Shown here in pieces: positions 28,420 to 37,319 of a stretch of DNA of 64,000 bases. Below the pieces are notes generated by a model. That model saw only the letters and a program-made list of their open reading frames with translations. It had not been told where the DNA came from and made no database searches. Location: positions 86,564 through 150,563 of the forward strand of contig JACQZY010000014.1 in assembly GCA_016213645.1 (NCBI GenBank), read 5' to 3'. Numbering within the stretch: position 1 is the first letter of the stretch; each line of letters begins with the position of its first letter. The position numbers and the translations under genes are program-made. The stretch comes from Actinomycetota bacterium. GTDB taxonomy: Bacteria > Actinomycetota > Thermoleophilia > Solirubrobacterales > JACPNS01.

Positions 28420-29079
28420 TCAGCCCAGTTCAACCAGCAACATCGTCCAGGGAAAAGGCGACCGCGCCTCGACCACGCGGCCGACCTTCGAGAGCTCCTT
28501 GACAAACGCGCCCTTGGACCAGTGGTTGACGTGTCCGGGCGTGTTGCCCAGATCCTTCAGGTACGCGCCGCGCGCCATGTTGAGCATGCGCCAGAGCGGC
28601 TCGCGTGGCACCGAGACCAGCAGATAACGGCTTGCCACACGGGCCATCTCGGCAATCGTGTTGGCCGGCTCGGGAACGTGTTCGAGCACCTCGATCGCAG
28701 ACGCCATCTCAAACTCGTTGTCCGCGAAGGGCAGGGTGGTGGCCTCCTGAACCATGTACTCCAGGTTCGGCCGCTGTCGCTTTTCCCACTCGGCCTTGAG
28801 ACCCTCGGCATCCAGGTCGATGCCGACGATCCGGCCGTCGCCCAGGCGTTCGGCCCACTTGTGAGTGAGCACGCCCTCGCCGCAGCCGACGTCAAGGATC
28901 GATCCGGGCGAAGCCTGCTTCCATAGCTCGTCCAGCTGCGATTCAAAGCCCTCCATCAGTTTCTGTACGAGCGGATTTGTGGAGCCGTACTTGTCGAAGG
29001 TGTTTCCGGTCGCGATGCCGGTCGGGTCGGCGTCGCCGGGCCGTGCCGCGGCGTTGGTGGTTACCTCTGTCGTGCTCAA
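28420..29079 (-). CDS. class I SAM-dependent methyltransferase
   Basis: Rossmann-like methyltransferase of 219 residues. Motif I is ILDVGCGEG (61-69), the acidic end of beta-2 is VGIDLDAEGL, and motif II-like ALPFADNEFE-type sequence is present as TTLPFADNEFEMASAIEVLEHV. The C-terminal region EPLWRMLNMARGAYLKDLGNTPGHVNHWSKGAF resembles methyltransferases of glycan or lipid clusters. It shares four bases with the upstream glycosyltransferase gene and is followed by the flippase. Substrate unknown; a sugar or lipid intermediate is a reasonable guess. Confidence 0.85.
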   Translation of the reverse strand: MSTTEVTTNAAARPGDADPTGIATGNTFDKYGSTNPLVQKLMEGFESQLDELWKQASPGSILDVGCGEGVLTHKWAERLGDGRIVGIDLDAEGLKAEWEKRQRPNLEYMVQEATTLPFADNEFEMASAIEVLEHVPEPANTIAEMARVASRYLLVSVPREPLWRMLNMARGAYLKDLGNTPGHVNHWSKGAFVKELSKVGRVVEARSPFPWTMLLVELG

Positions 29080-30137
29080 AGCTTCAATGCCTCTCGTTCC
29101 TCGGTTTTGCCGGTGGCTGCGCCCGCGTCGGCGCCGGTCGTGCGCTGGTGGCCGGTGTCGTGCGCCCCCGGTTCGTAATGTGACGGCTCTACGCCGAGCT
29201 TCAGTTCAACTCGTCTTGTGTGCTCAAGGAGCCGCTGTAAAAGGGTGCGCTGCGCGGCTAGTAGATCGCCGATCACGCCAAGCGCCGCCAGCAACAGCGC
29301 TGCGATAAACAGCACGGCGCCCAAGATCAGCGATTGAACGTGTCCGGCTCCACCGCCGGTCGCGTAGAAGTAGACGAAGCGGCCCCAGACTACGGCCGTT
29401 ATCAAGCCGCAGAATGCCGCTGCGACCATGAACACGCGCAACGGTTCGTACATCGAATAGATACGGAAGATCGAAACGGTGTTGCGGCGCACGTACGCGG
29501 ACATCGATGGAAACAACCGACTCTCGCGCATCTTTTCGTTGGTGCGAATTGGCACGTGGGTCGTGGCCACAAGTGTCTTGCCGGCCTGAATGATCGTTTC
29601 CAGCGTGTACGTAAAGCGCGACACCACCTGCATACGCAGTGCGGCCTCGCGGTTGTAGGCCCGAAAGCCGGAGGTGGTGTCCTCCACGTCGGTGCCGGAC
29701 GCACGGCGCACGACCGCGCTGCCAAGCCGCTGCAATCGCTTCTTCAGCGGAGAAAAGTGGTCGATCGTGTGAATCTGCCGGTCGCCCACAACCATGTCGG
29801 CCTCGCCCGCGATGATCGGGGCGGTCAGCACGCCGATGTCGTCGGCGCAGTACTGGTTGTCGGCGTCGGTGTTGACGATTACGTCCGCGCCGAGCTTCAA
29901 TCCGGCGTCGAGACCGGCCATGAACGCCACGGCCAGGCCCTTGTTGTCCGTCAATCGAACAATGTGATCCGCGCCGTGCTCGCGTGCCACTTCAACCGTG
30001 CGGTCGGTCGAGCCATCGTCGATGATCAGCCACTCGACACTGTCGAATCCATCGACTTCGCGCGGCAGGTCTCCGAGCGTGATGGGCAGGGAGTCCTCTT
30101 CGTTCAGGCAGGGAATCTGAATGATCAGCTTCATCAA
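29076..30137 (-). CDS. family 2 glycosyltransferase with two C-terminal membrane helices
   Basis: GT-A fold transferase. The N-terminus LIIQIPCLNEEDSLPITL and WLIIDDGSTDRTVEVAREHGADHIV are typical of dolichyl-phosphate-mannose-synthase-like GT2 enzymes. The DxD metal motif is D91-A-D93 in VNTDADNQY. The C-terminal third has two membrane helices (FMVAAAFCGLITAVVWGRFVYF and SLILGAVLFIAALLLAALGVI), so it likely loads a polyprenyl-phosphate at the membrane. 353 residues; adjacent ATGs at 30137 and 30134. First gene of the minus-strand glycan trio. Confidence 0.85.
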   Translation of the reverse strand: MMKLIIQIPCLNEEDSLPITLGDLPREVDGFDSVEWLIIDDGSTDRTVEVAREHGADHIVRLTDNKGLAVAFMAGLDAGLKLGADVIVNTDADNQYCADDIGVLTAPIIAGEADMVVGDRQIHTIDHFSPLKKRLQRLGSAVVRRASGTDVEDTTSGFRAYNREAALRMQVVSRFTYTLETIIQAGKTLVATTHVPIRTNEKMRESRLFPSMSAYVRRNTVSIFRIYSMYEPLRVFMVAAAFCGLITAVVWGRFVYFYATGGGAGHVQSLILGAVLFIAALLLAALGVIGDLLAAQRTLLQRLLEHTRRVELKLGVEPSHYEPGAHDTGHQRTTGADAGAATGKTEEREALKL

Positions 30138-30304
30138 AAATCAGTCTCTCGCGCGGCGGACCCGGGGCCGTGAATGCCGCGATCGTGGGGGTTTTCGGTA
30201 TCCAGTGACGCGCTCGGCGCGCCGACCTCAAAGAGAGCGATCTTATCCGCTGCAGTTGCGGATCGACCGTGAACGCAGACGCGGTCTTGGTTGGAGAGGA
30301 CAAA

Positions 30305-30341
30305 TTGACGGGCTGGTCGCACAGGGCTACCCTTGGGTAGC
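30305..30341 (+). promoter_or_regulatory. ribD promoter with 16-bp perfect palindrome over the -10
   Basis: TTGACG (30305-30310), a 17-base spacer, then TACCCT (30328-30333) form a good promoter. GCTACCCTTGGGTAGC (30326-30341) is a perfect 16-bp palindrome that covers the -10. It sits 51 bases before the ribD ATG. No FMN riboswitch consensus is visible, so the palindrome is the best candidate for riboflavin control. Confidence 0.55.
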
Positions 30342-30392
30342 AAGCCGCCTGCGCTTTGCGGACGCGTGACTACCTAGGCTTGAGGTGAATTG

Positions 30393-31523
30393 ATGAACCA
30401 GGCGCTGCTCACAGATCAGGACGTGACTTTCCTTGAGAAGACTCTCGAGCTGGCCGAGCGCGGCCGTGGACGCACCAGCCCAAACCCGGTCGTTGGGGCG
30501 GTCGTGGTCAAAGACGGCGAGGTGCTTGGCCGCGGCTATCACCATGAGTACGGCGGCCCGCACGCGGAACGCATCGCGATCGAGTCATGCAGCATCGATA
30601 CGACCGGCGCGACGATCTACGTGTCGCTGGAGCCGTGCGCACACGACGGCAAGACGCCGCCGTGCACCAACGCGATCACGGAGGCCGGAATTGCGCGCGT
30701 GGTCTACGCGTCAGACGATCCCACCGAGAAAGCCTCCGGCCGTGGTCCCGGCATTCTGCGAGATGAGGGCATTGAGGTGGTCGCCGCCCAGGGCGAGATC
30801 GCCGCGCGAGCGCGCCTGATCAATCAACCGTTTCGAAAACACGCGAAGACCGGCCGGCCGCATGTGCTCTTCAAATCGGCGATGACGCTTGACGGCAAGG
30901 TCGCCACGGCGACCGGCGACTCGCAGTGGATTTCCTCGCCGGAGAGTCGCGAAGTGGCCCACCGCTTCCGCTCGCAGGTGGACGCGATCGCAGTCGGCAT
31001 CGGAACGGCGCTCAGCGACGATCCACAGCTGACCGCCCGTCCCGAGGGAATTTCCGGCGACCGCCAGCCCAAGCGGGTGATCTTTGATTCGGAGGCGCGT
31101 CTGCCGATCGACGGCGCGCTGGTTTCCAGCGCCCGCGAGACGCCGGTCATCGTTGTGGCTTCGCGCGCCGCTCCCAGAGAAGCTTTGAATCAGCTCGAGG
31201 CCGTTGGCGTGGACGTGATCGTCGCCTCCGGCGAAAACGAAGCCGCCCGTGTGATCTCGGCGCTAAACGAGCTGGGTTCCCGCGACGTGCAGTCGCTGCT
31301 TCTGGAAGGCGGACCCCACCTGGCCGGCGCCTTCTTCGAGGCCGGCGAGGTCGACTACATGACAATGTTCCTGGCTCCCCTCGTGCTGGGCGGCAAGCAA
31401 GCCCGCGCCGCCGTAGAAGGCTCTGGAGTGGAAAAAATCGCCGACGCCTACCACGCCCTCGCGATGCAATGCGACCCGATCGGAGACGACCTTCTGATCA
31501 CGGCCCGCATGCGCGAGTGGTAG
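30393..31523 (+). CDS. ribD: bifunctional riboflavin biosynthesis deaminase/reductase RibD
   Basis: Catalyses the second and third riboflavin steps: pyrimidine deamination and sugar-side-chain reduction. N-terminal deaminase zinc motifs are HAE at 57-59 and PCAHDGKTPPC with C82 and C91. The C-terminal reductase has FKSAMTLDGKVATATGDSQWISS and SLLLEGGPHLAGAFFEAGEVD. 376 residues. The ATG at 30393 is preferred over TTG 30390 because TGAGGTGA (30381-30388) is a good Shine-Dalgarno. First gene of the rib set; a 235-base gap to ribE follows. Confidence 0.96.
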   Translation: MNQALLTDQDVTFLEKTLELAERGRGRTSPNPVVGAVVVKDGEVLGRGYHHEYGGPHAERIAIESCSIDTTGATIYVSLEPCAHDGKTPPCTNAITEAGIARVVYASDDPTEKASGRGPGILRDEGIEVVAAQGEIAARARLINQPFRKHAKTGRPHVLFKSAMTLDGKVATATGDSQWISSPESREVAHRFRSQVDAIAVGIGTALSDDPQLTARPEGISGDRQPKRVIFDSEARLPIDGALVSSARETPVIVVASRAAPREALNQLEAVGVDVIVASGENEAARVISALNELGSRDVQSLLLEGGPHLAGAFFEAGEVDYMTMFLAPLVLGGKQARAAVEGSGVEKIADAYHALAMQCDPIGDDLLITARMREW

Positions 31524-31628
31524 CCACACCCGCTCCTCCGCCCAGCCCTAAGTCCATATTCCCGGCCCGCTCCCCCCGGTGAAGCCAAACCCACCCGTAT
31601 GCCTTAACCGCGCGGTATTTCCCTTCAA

Positions 31629-31659
31629 CTACGTCTTCTCGGTGGGCGAAAAGACGTAG
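31629..31659 (+). terminator. hairpin in the ribD-ribE gap
   Basis: CTACGTCTT (31629-31637) and AAGACGTAG (31651-31659) form a perfect 9-bp stem with a 13-base loop, followed by a second ACGTAG. No T tract follows. It may be a weak ribD terminator or an RNA control element. The rest of the 31524-31758 gap holds no ORF I trust. Confidence 0.35.
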
Positions 31660-31745
31660 ACGTAGGGCGACAACGCCTTCGTATCGCGGTTGTGATTTCA
31701 ATCGGGCGAGGAGTGGCCGCCGTCGGTTCGGCTCTGGTTGTCGCG

Positions 31746-31751
31746 TACCGT
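31746..31751 (+). promoter_or_regulatory. putative -10 element for ribE
   Basis: TACCGT ends 7 bases before the ribE ATG at 31759. It suggests ribE-ribBA-ribH has its own promoter, separate from ribD. Confidence 0.4.
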
Positions 31752-31758
31752 TAGGGGC

Positions 31759-32373
31759 ATGTTCACTGGGCTGATTGAGCACTCCGGCATTGTCGTGGCG
31801 ATTGATCGCGGCGAGGCGGGGGCGACCATTTCGATCAAGACAGAGTTGGCGCCTGGGATCGGACCAGGCGACTCGATCGCCGTGAACGGCGTCTGCCTCA
31901 CCGCGACTGGCCTGACTCCGGACACGTTCACCGCCGACGTGATGAACGAAACGCTTGACCGCACCACGCTGGGCGAACTGAACGACGGCGAAGCGGTCAA
32001 TCTTGAGTTGCCGCTGGCGATTGGTGCCCGACTGGACGGACACATCGTCCAGGGACACGTTGACGGAATCGGCTCGATCGCATCTGCCCGCGACGACGGC
32101 TTCGCCCGCGTCGTGCGCCTGACCACACCGAACGACCTCGCCAAATACGTAGTCGAAAAAGGCTCGATCGCAATCGACGGCGTGAGTCTCACCGTCAGTG
32201 CCGTCGGTGAAGACTGGCTGGAGGTCTCGCTTATTCCCGAGACGCTCGAACGCACTACTCTCGGAGGCCGAAGTCCCGGCGACCACGTGAACCTTGAGGC
32301 CGACGTACTGGCAAAGCACGTGGAGCGGTTGCTCAGCTACGGATCCGGCGCTTCCGACCAGCAAAATGCCTGA
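31759..32373 (+). CDS. ribE: riboflavin synthase, alpha subunit
   Basis: Dismutates two molecules of 6,7-dimethyl-8-ribityllumazine to riboflavin. It shows the duplicated lumazine-binding barrel: MFTGLIEHSGIV ... GDSIAVNGVCLTA in the first half and GHVDGIGSI ... GSIAIDGVSLTVS in the second. 204 residues, normal. ATG at 31759 gives the near-invariant MFTGLIE start. The stop lies 8 bases inside ribBA (overlap 32366-32373), so the two are translationally linked. Confidence 0.96.
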   Translation: MFTGLIEHSGIVVAIDRGEAGATISIKTELAPGIGPGDSIAVNGVCLTATGLTPDTFTADVMNETLDRTTLGELNDGEAVNLELPLAIGARLDGHIVQGHVDGIGSIASARDDGFARVVRLTTPNDLAKYVVEKGSIAIDGVSLTVSAVGEDWLEVSLIPETLERTTLGGRSPGDHVNLEADVLAKHVERLLSYGSGASDQQNA

Positions 32374-33688
32374 CGCGAAACCCCCCTTCAGCTCGATAGA
32401 AGACGCCCTGAGCGATTACCGCGAGGGCAAGATGGTGATCGTCTGCGACGACGAGGACCGCGAAAACGAGGGCGACCTCACACTGGCCGCGGAGTTCGCC
32501 ACGCCCGAAGCGATCAACTTCATGGCCAAAGAAGGCCGCGGGCTGATTTGCCTGGCGCTCAGTCCCGGGCGCTGCGACGAACTTGGCCTCAACCTGATGG
32601 CGCTGAAGAACGAGTCCGGTTTCGGCACCGCCTTCACAGTCAGCATCGAGGCCCGCGAGGGAGTGACCACAGGCATCAGCGCCGCCGACCGCGCGCGCAC
32701 GATTCAGGTGGCCGTGGACCCGCAATCCAGCCCGCGTGACCTCGTTCAGCCCGGACACGTATTTCCGCTCAAAGCCAAGCCCGGCGGCGTGCTGGAGCGC
32801 ACCGGCCAAACCGAGGCCGCCGTCGACCTCAGCCGTCTGGCCGGGCTTACGCCCGCCGGTGTGATCTGCGAGATCATGAACGAGGACGGCACGATGGCGC
32901 GCGTGCCGGATCTCGCGGAGTACTCGAAGAAGCACGGCCTGAAGATGATCACGGTCGCGCAGCTGATCGAGCACCGCCGCCGCCACGACAAGCTTGTCGA
33001 ACGCGTCGCCGAAGCCGCGATGCCCACCGAGTTCGGCGAATTCAACGTGGTCGGGTATCGCTCGCTGGTGGACGGCAGTCATCACGTGGCGCTGGTCAAA
33101 GGCGACGTTGACGGCGTCAAGGACGTACTTGTTCGCGTTCACTCCGAGTGCCTGACCGGCGACGTCTTCCACTCAATGCGCTGCGACTGCGGCAATCAGC
33201 TGCACCTGGCGCTGGGCATGATCGAGCGGGAGGGCAGGGGAGTGCTGCTCTATTTGGCGCAAGAAGGTCGCGGCATTGGCCTTCTCAACAAGCTCAAGGC
33301 ATATTCGCTGCAGGACGAGGGCCGCGACACGGTAGAGGCCAATCTGGAGCTTGGCCTGCCGGCCGACCTGCGCGATTACGGCACCGGTGCGCAAATGCTC
33401 GTGGACCTGGGCCTCACCAGCATTCGCATCATGACCAACAACCCGAAGAAGATCATCGGCCTTCAGGGCTACGGACTCTCCGTCAGCAACCAAGTGCCGA
33501 TCGAGGCCGCGCCCAACGAGCACAACCTCGACTACCTGCGCACCAAGCGTGATCGCATGGGGCACGTGCTGCACCACCAGGGCCTCGCGCTTGACGAGGA
33601 GATGATCCAAGCCGAGCACGCCCGCGACATCGGAGCCCAACCCGCGCCGGAGCACACTGCCGCACCCGCGGATGGAGCCGACCAATGA
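32366..33688 (+). CDS. ribBA: bifunctional 3,4-dihydroxy-2-butanone-4-phosphate synthase / GTP cyclohydrolase II
   Basis: Fusion making both riboflavin precursors. N-terminal Rib[21 protein letters not shown] with the acidic loop, SVEARE-like [18 protein letters not shown], and [23 protein letters not shown]-terminal Rib[23 protein letters not shown] with the zinc cysteines and [11 protein letters not shown], then MTNNPKKI. 440 residues. ATG at 32366 overlaps ribE; the stop overlaps ribH in ATGA. Rpe upstream supplies its ribulose 5-phosphate substrate. Confidence 0.97.
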   Translation: MPDAKPPFSSIEDALSDYREGKMVIVCDDEDRENEGDLTLAAEFATPEAINFMAKEGRGLICLALSPGRCDELGLNLMALKNESGFGTAFTVSIEAREGVTTGISAADRARTIQVAVDPQSSPRDLVQPGHVFPLKAKPGGVLERTGQTEAAVDLSRLAGLTPAGVICEIMNEDGTMARVPDLAEYSKKHGLKMITVAQLIEHRRRHDKLVERVAEAAMPTEFGEFNVVGYRSLVDGSHHVALVKGDVDGVKDVLVRVHSECLTGDVFHSMRCDCGNQLHLALGMIEREGRGVLLYLAQEGRGIGLLNKLKAYSLQDEGRDTVEANLELGLPADLRDYGTGAQMLVDLGLTSIRIMTNNPKKIIGLQGYGLSVSNQVPIEAAPNEHNLDYLRTKRDRMGHVLHHQGLALDEEMIQAEHARDIGAQPAPEHTAAPADGADQ

Positions 33689-34143
33689 GCTTCGACCCCA
33701 AATCCGCCCGTTTCGGGATCGTCGTCGGCGACTTCTACGCCGATCTCGCGGAACGCCTGGTGACCGGCGCAGCCGGCGCCTTCAGCGAAGCCGGCGTGCC
33801 AGACGACGCCGTCGACCGCTTCACAGTGCCGGGCGCCTACGAGTTGCCGCTGGCCGCGCTGTACCTGGCCGAAAGCGGCCGCTACGACGGCGTTGCCTGC
33901 CTGGGCGCCGTGATCCGCGGCGAAACCGACCACTACGACTTCGTCTGCTCGGAGGCCGCGCGCGGCATTCAGGATGTGCAGCTCGACACCGGCGTACCCT
34001 GCTCGTTCGGCGTTCTGACCGTCGACAACATGGACCAGGCGATCGCCCGCACCGGCGGCGGCAAGCGCGATCAGGGCGCACACGCGGCGCAGGCGGTGCT
34101 TCACATGGCTGCACTACGCGAGCGCATCGACAACAACGACTGA
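33685..34143 (+). CDS. ribH: 6,7-dimethyl-8-ribityllumazine synthase
   Basis: Condenses the two RibBA/RibD products into lumazine, the substrate of RibE. Landmarks: RFGIVVGDFYADLAERLVTGA, VPGAYELPLAA, CLGAVIRGETDHYDFVCSEAARGI and PCSFGVLTVDNMDQAIAR. 152 residues, the size of subunits that form 60-mer shells or pentamers. ATG at 33685 overlaps the ribBA stop by four bases. Last gene of the rib set. Confidence 0.96.
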   Translation: MSFDPKSARFGIVVGDFYADLAERLVTGAAGAFSEAGVPDDAVDRFTVPGAYELPLAALYLAESGRYDGVACLGAVIRGETDHYDFVCSEAARGIQDVQLDTGVPCSFGVLTVDNMDQAIARTGGGKRDQGAHAAQAVLHMAALRERIDNND

Positions 34144-34223
34144 GCAAAAACGCGGCCTCCGCGGGTTCGCCGCGAGATGGCCGCGACATCACCTTGCGCC
34201 ACCCGCTACCCTTCTGCTCCGAT

Positions 34224-34415
34224 ATGGCCAAGGTATGCATCTCATGCGGCAAGGGTCCGAGCTTCGGACAGTCACGCAGCCACTCGATGGTTGCGACAAA
34301 GCGCCGCTTCGACCCCAACCTGCAGAAGATCCGCGTGCTCGTGGGCAACACGCCCCGCCGCGAATACGTCTGCACGCGCTGCATCAAGGCCGGCAAGGTC
34401 GTTAAGGCCGTCTAA
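34224..34415 (+). CDS. rpmB: 50S ribosomal protein L28
   Basis: 63-residue ribosomal protein with the L28 signature GPSFGQSRSHSMVATKRRFDPNLQKIRV. Two cysteine pairs, CISC at the N-terminus and CTRC near the end, mark the zinc-binding (C+) paralogue. The ATG at 34224 lies 11 bases after TACCCT (34207-34212). In many actinobacteria rpmB directly precedes the DAK-domain gene and recG; here a transporter cluster (34570-38216) separates them. Confidence 0.96.
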   Translation: MAKVCISCGKGPSFGQSRSHSMVATKRRFDPNLQKIRVLVGNTPRREYVCTRCIKAGKVVKAV

Positions 34416-34569
34416 CCCGCCGCGCGGCCGTCGTCGCGCGCACCACAGATTCCCGCCGAACCGAGCCGATCACCGCGCATCGTTGGTTCACACGCGCGAA
34501 GCCGCGTCTCCGACCTGTAGATTCCACGAATCCACCGCCGATGCGGGATTCGGCGAGAACGAAAGGTTG

Positions 34570-35529
34570 ATGATTCTCATGGTCTTGAACAGAGGAAGCC
34601 GCACGGCTTCGCTGACGCGGTTGATCGGCGTGCTCGTGCTGGCCGCCGCGTTCGCGGCGCTGGCCGGTTGCGGCGACAAGAAAGACTCCGGCACCACCGG
34701 GCCAACCGGCGCGACGGGTGCGGCCGGATCGGGCGAGATCACGGCGCAGAAGGACGAGGCCGTCGCCAGGCTCGTCCCCGCCGAGATCGCCAATCGCGGA
34801 AAGCTCGTGGTGGCGATGGACGCCAGCTACCCGCCCAACGAGTTCTTTGACAAGGACGGCAAGACGATCATCGGCATGGATCCGGACTACGCGAAGGTGA
34901 TCGGCCAAACGATGGGCTTGGAAGTCGAATTGAAGAACGTCACGTTCGACGCGATCCTGCCCGGCCTGGCTGCCGGCAAGTACGACCTTGCGATGTCGTC
35001 TTTCACCGACACCAAGGAGCGCGAGAAGACCGTCGACATGGTCACCTATCTGATCGCCGGTACAAAGTTCTACACCGCCGCGGATAAACCCACCGAGATA
35101 AGTGGACTGGAAGATCTCTGCGGCAAGACCGTGGCAGTGGAGAAGGGCACCACTCAGGCCGACGACGCCGAGGCGCAGAGCAAGAAGTGCGAAAAAGCCG
35201 GAAGTGACCCGGTGAAGGTGAGCGTCTTCCCGGACCAGAGCGGCGCCAACCTCGCGTTGACCAGTGGCCGTGCGCAGATCGGCATGGCCGACTCGCCGGT
35301 GGCGGCCTACATCATTGACCAATCCGATGGAAAGCTCAAGGCAACCGGAGAGGATTACGGCACCGCGCCGTACGGAATAGCGGTCAACAAAGACTCGGGC
35401 CTAACGGAAGCCGTGCTGGCGGCCGTCAAGGCGACGATTTCGGGTGGTCAATACGTCAAGGTTCTGGAGAAGTGGAATCTGGCGGACGGCTCGATCGACG
35501 AAGCGAAGATCAACGACGGCGTCGAGTAG
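34570..35529 (+). CDS. amino acid ABC transporter substrate-binding lipoprotein
   Basis: Extracytoplasmic solute receptor, 319 residues. A signal peptide with lipobox LAGC puts the lipidated cysteine at C34 (VLVLAAAFAALAGC). A short collagen-like linker GPTGATGAAG follows. The ligand-binding fold (RGKLVVAMDASYPPNEFFDKDGK, DPDYAKVIGQTMGLE, GKYDLAMSSFTDTKERE) is the family 3 type that binds polar amino acids. ATG at 34570 has GAAAGG just upstream. Permease and ATPase genes follow, completing the importer. Exact amino acid not predictable. Confidence 0.92.
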   Translation: MILMVLNRGSRTASLTRLIGVLVLAAAFAALAGCGDKKDSGTTGPTGATGAAGSGEITAQKDEAVARLVPAEIANRGKLVVAMDASYPPNEFFDKDGKTIIGMDPDYAKVIGQTMGLEVELKNVTFDAILPGLAAGKYDLAMSSFTDTKEREKTVDMVTYLIAGTKFYTAADKPTEISGLEDLCGKTVAVEKGTTQADDAEAQSKKCEKAGSDPVKVSVFPDQSGANLALTSGRAQIGMADSPVAAYIIDQSDGKLKATGEDYGTAPYGIAVNKDSGLTEAVLAAVKATISGGQYVKVLEKWNLADGSIDEAKINDGVE

Positions 35530-35573
35530 GCGCGGTCGCGACACGTGAACAAACCGGCAGGGAGCCTTGATCG

Positions 35574-36534
35574 GTGAGCAATGACGGTCAGCCGATCAAG
35601 GCCGTGCCGGTGCGCCATCCGTGGCGCTGGGCTGCGGCCGTCGTGGTGGCGATCCTCGCCGCCCACGCGGCCTGGTCAGTCGCCACGGTGGCGCGGCTCG
35701 ACTGGAGCGTCGTCGGTGAGTTCCTGTTCATCGGAGCAAATTCTCCACGGACTCCTGCTGACGTTGATGTTGACGGGCGTCGCGATGGCGATGGGCGTGG
35801 TGCTGGGGGTGGTGCTTGCAACGATGTGGCTCTCGCCAAACCCGTTGGTTTCGGGCGCGAGCTGGTTCTACATTTGGCTTTTCCGCGGCACGCCGATACT
35901 TGTGCAGATCCTTTTCTGGTTCTACCTGGCGGCGCTGTATCCCCACGTCTCGATCGGAGTGCCGTTCGGCGGGCCGGAGCTTTTTGGCGGCGCCTCGAAG
36001 GATCTGATTCCGCCGGTGGTGGCCGCGATCTTCGGGCTCGGCTTCAACGAAGGCGCCTACATGGCCGAAATCGTGCGCGCCGGAATCAACTCGGTGGACG
36101 AGGGTCAGGAGGAGGCAGCCAAGGCGCTGGGGTTCAGTCGCATTCAGACGATGCGCCGGATCGTGCTGCCGCAGGCGATGCGCGTGATCATCCCGCCTAC
36201 GGGCAACGAGACGATCTCGATGCTCAAGACGTCGTCGCTGGTCAGCGTGATCGCCTACGCGGAGCTGTTGTATTCCGCGCAGATCATCTTTTCGCGCAAT
36301 TACAAGACGATCGAGTTGCTTGTGGTGGCGAGCATCTGGTACCTGGCGTTCACCACGATTCTGACAATCGGCCAGTACTACCTGGAGCGGTATTTCGCGC
36401 GCGGTTCCTCGCGTACTCCGCCACCCAGCCGGATCGAATACGTGGTGCGCAACGTCTTCAAATTGCGCTCTCCGCGCGAGGAGGGTGGCATGTTGCCCGA
36501 GACGCCGCACGCGCCGGGGGAGCCCGGCCGATGA
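35574..36534 (+). CDS. amino acid ABC transporter permease, frameshifted near 35730
   Basis: Inner-membrane permease of the HisM/GlnP family, whose coding sequence is split over two frames. From GTG 35574 the frame gives [17 protein letters not shown] (first helix) and WSVVGEFLF, then loses sense. One frame over, from about 35731, [20 protein letters not shown] continues the protein without a gap, through [15 protein letters not shown] and the EAA loop [24 protein letters not shown], to 36534. Skipping one base near 35730 restores a protein of about 319 residues. Either a natural +1 mutation or a sequence error. AGGGAG precedes the start, and ATGA couples it to the ATPase gene. Confidence 0.85.
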
Positions 36535-37310
36535 ACGCGCCAAACGCGCAACGGTCGATGGTCGAGGCCGTCAAGGTTCGTAAGCGATTCGGCCGCACCG
36601 AGGTGCTGAAGGGGATTTCGCTGGAAGTTCGGCCCAGCGAAGTGATGTGCCTGCTGGGGCCGTCCGGCTCCGGCAAATCGACTTTCCTGCGCTGTATCAA
36701 CCACTTGGAGCGCATCGACGGCGGAGAGCTGTGGGTAGACGGAGAGCTGGTTGGTTATCGCGAGCACGGCGACAAGATTTACGAGCTCAGGGAGTCGGAG
36801 ATCGCTCGCAAGCGCGCCGAGATCGGCATGGTCTTTCAGCGGTTCAATCTTTTTCCGCATCTGACCGCGATCGAGAACATCGCGCTGGCGCCTGTGCGTG
36901 TCAGGCAGACGGCCCGCGATCAGGCGAAAGACCATGCGCGGACCCTGCTTGCGCAGGTTGGCCTGGCCGACCGCGGCGACGCCTACCCGGCGCAGCTTTC
37001 CGGCGGCCAGCAGCAGCGCGTGGCGATCGCCCGCGCGCTGGCGATGAAACCGAAGCTGATGCTGTTCGACGAGCCGACATCCGCGCTTGATCCGGAGCTG
37101 GTCGGTGACGTGCTCGCCGTGATGCGCAAGCTGGCGGCCGACGGCATGACGATGATTGTGGTCACGCACGAGATCGGCTTCGCGCGCGAGGTCGCCGACT
37201 CGCTGGTCTTCATGGACGACGGAGTAGTCGTCGAAAGCGGAGCGCCCGCAGAGGTGCTCGACGCGCCGCGGCATGAGAGGACCAAAGCATTTCTCTCGAA
37301 AGTGCTTTAG
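36531..37310 (+). CDS. amino acid ABC transporter ATP-binding protein
   Basis: ATPase of the polar amino acid importer, GlnQ type. Walker [11 protein letters not shown]-loop [13 protein letters not shown], signature [15 protein letters not shown], Walker [16 protein letters not shown] and switch [12 protein letters not shown] are intact. 259 residues. ATG at 36531 overlaps the permease stop in ATGA. Its frame is also open upstream through the permease (35574-37310), but that long reading is an artefact. Confidence 0.95.
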   Translation: MNAPNAQRSMVEAVKVRKRFGRTEVLKGISLEVRPSEVMCLLGPSGSGKSTFLRCINHLERIDGGELWVDGELVGYREHGDKIYELRESEIARKRAEIGMVFQRFNLFPHLTAIENIALAPVRVRQTARDQAKDHARTLLAQVGLADRGDAYPAQLSGGQQQRVAIARALAMKPKLMLFDEPTSALDPELVGDVLAVMRKLAADGMTMIVVTHEIGFAREVADSLVFMDDGVVVESGAPAEVLDAPRHERTKAFLSKVL

Positions 37311-37319
37311 CGTAAGGCC

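Noticed and set aside
30138..30392. FMN riboswitch ahead of ribD
   Set aside because: The conserved core segments of the RFN element could not be found by eye in this leader.
35574..37310. A 578-codon open frame covering permease and ATPase
   Set aside because: Only its ends are real protein (permease N-terminus and the ATPase). The middle is out of frame with the conserved permease sequence, so it is not a fusion gene.
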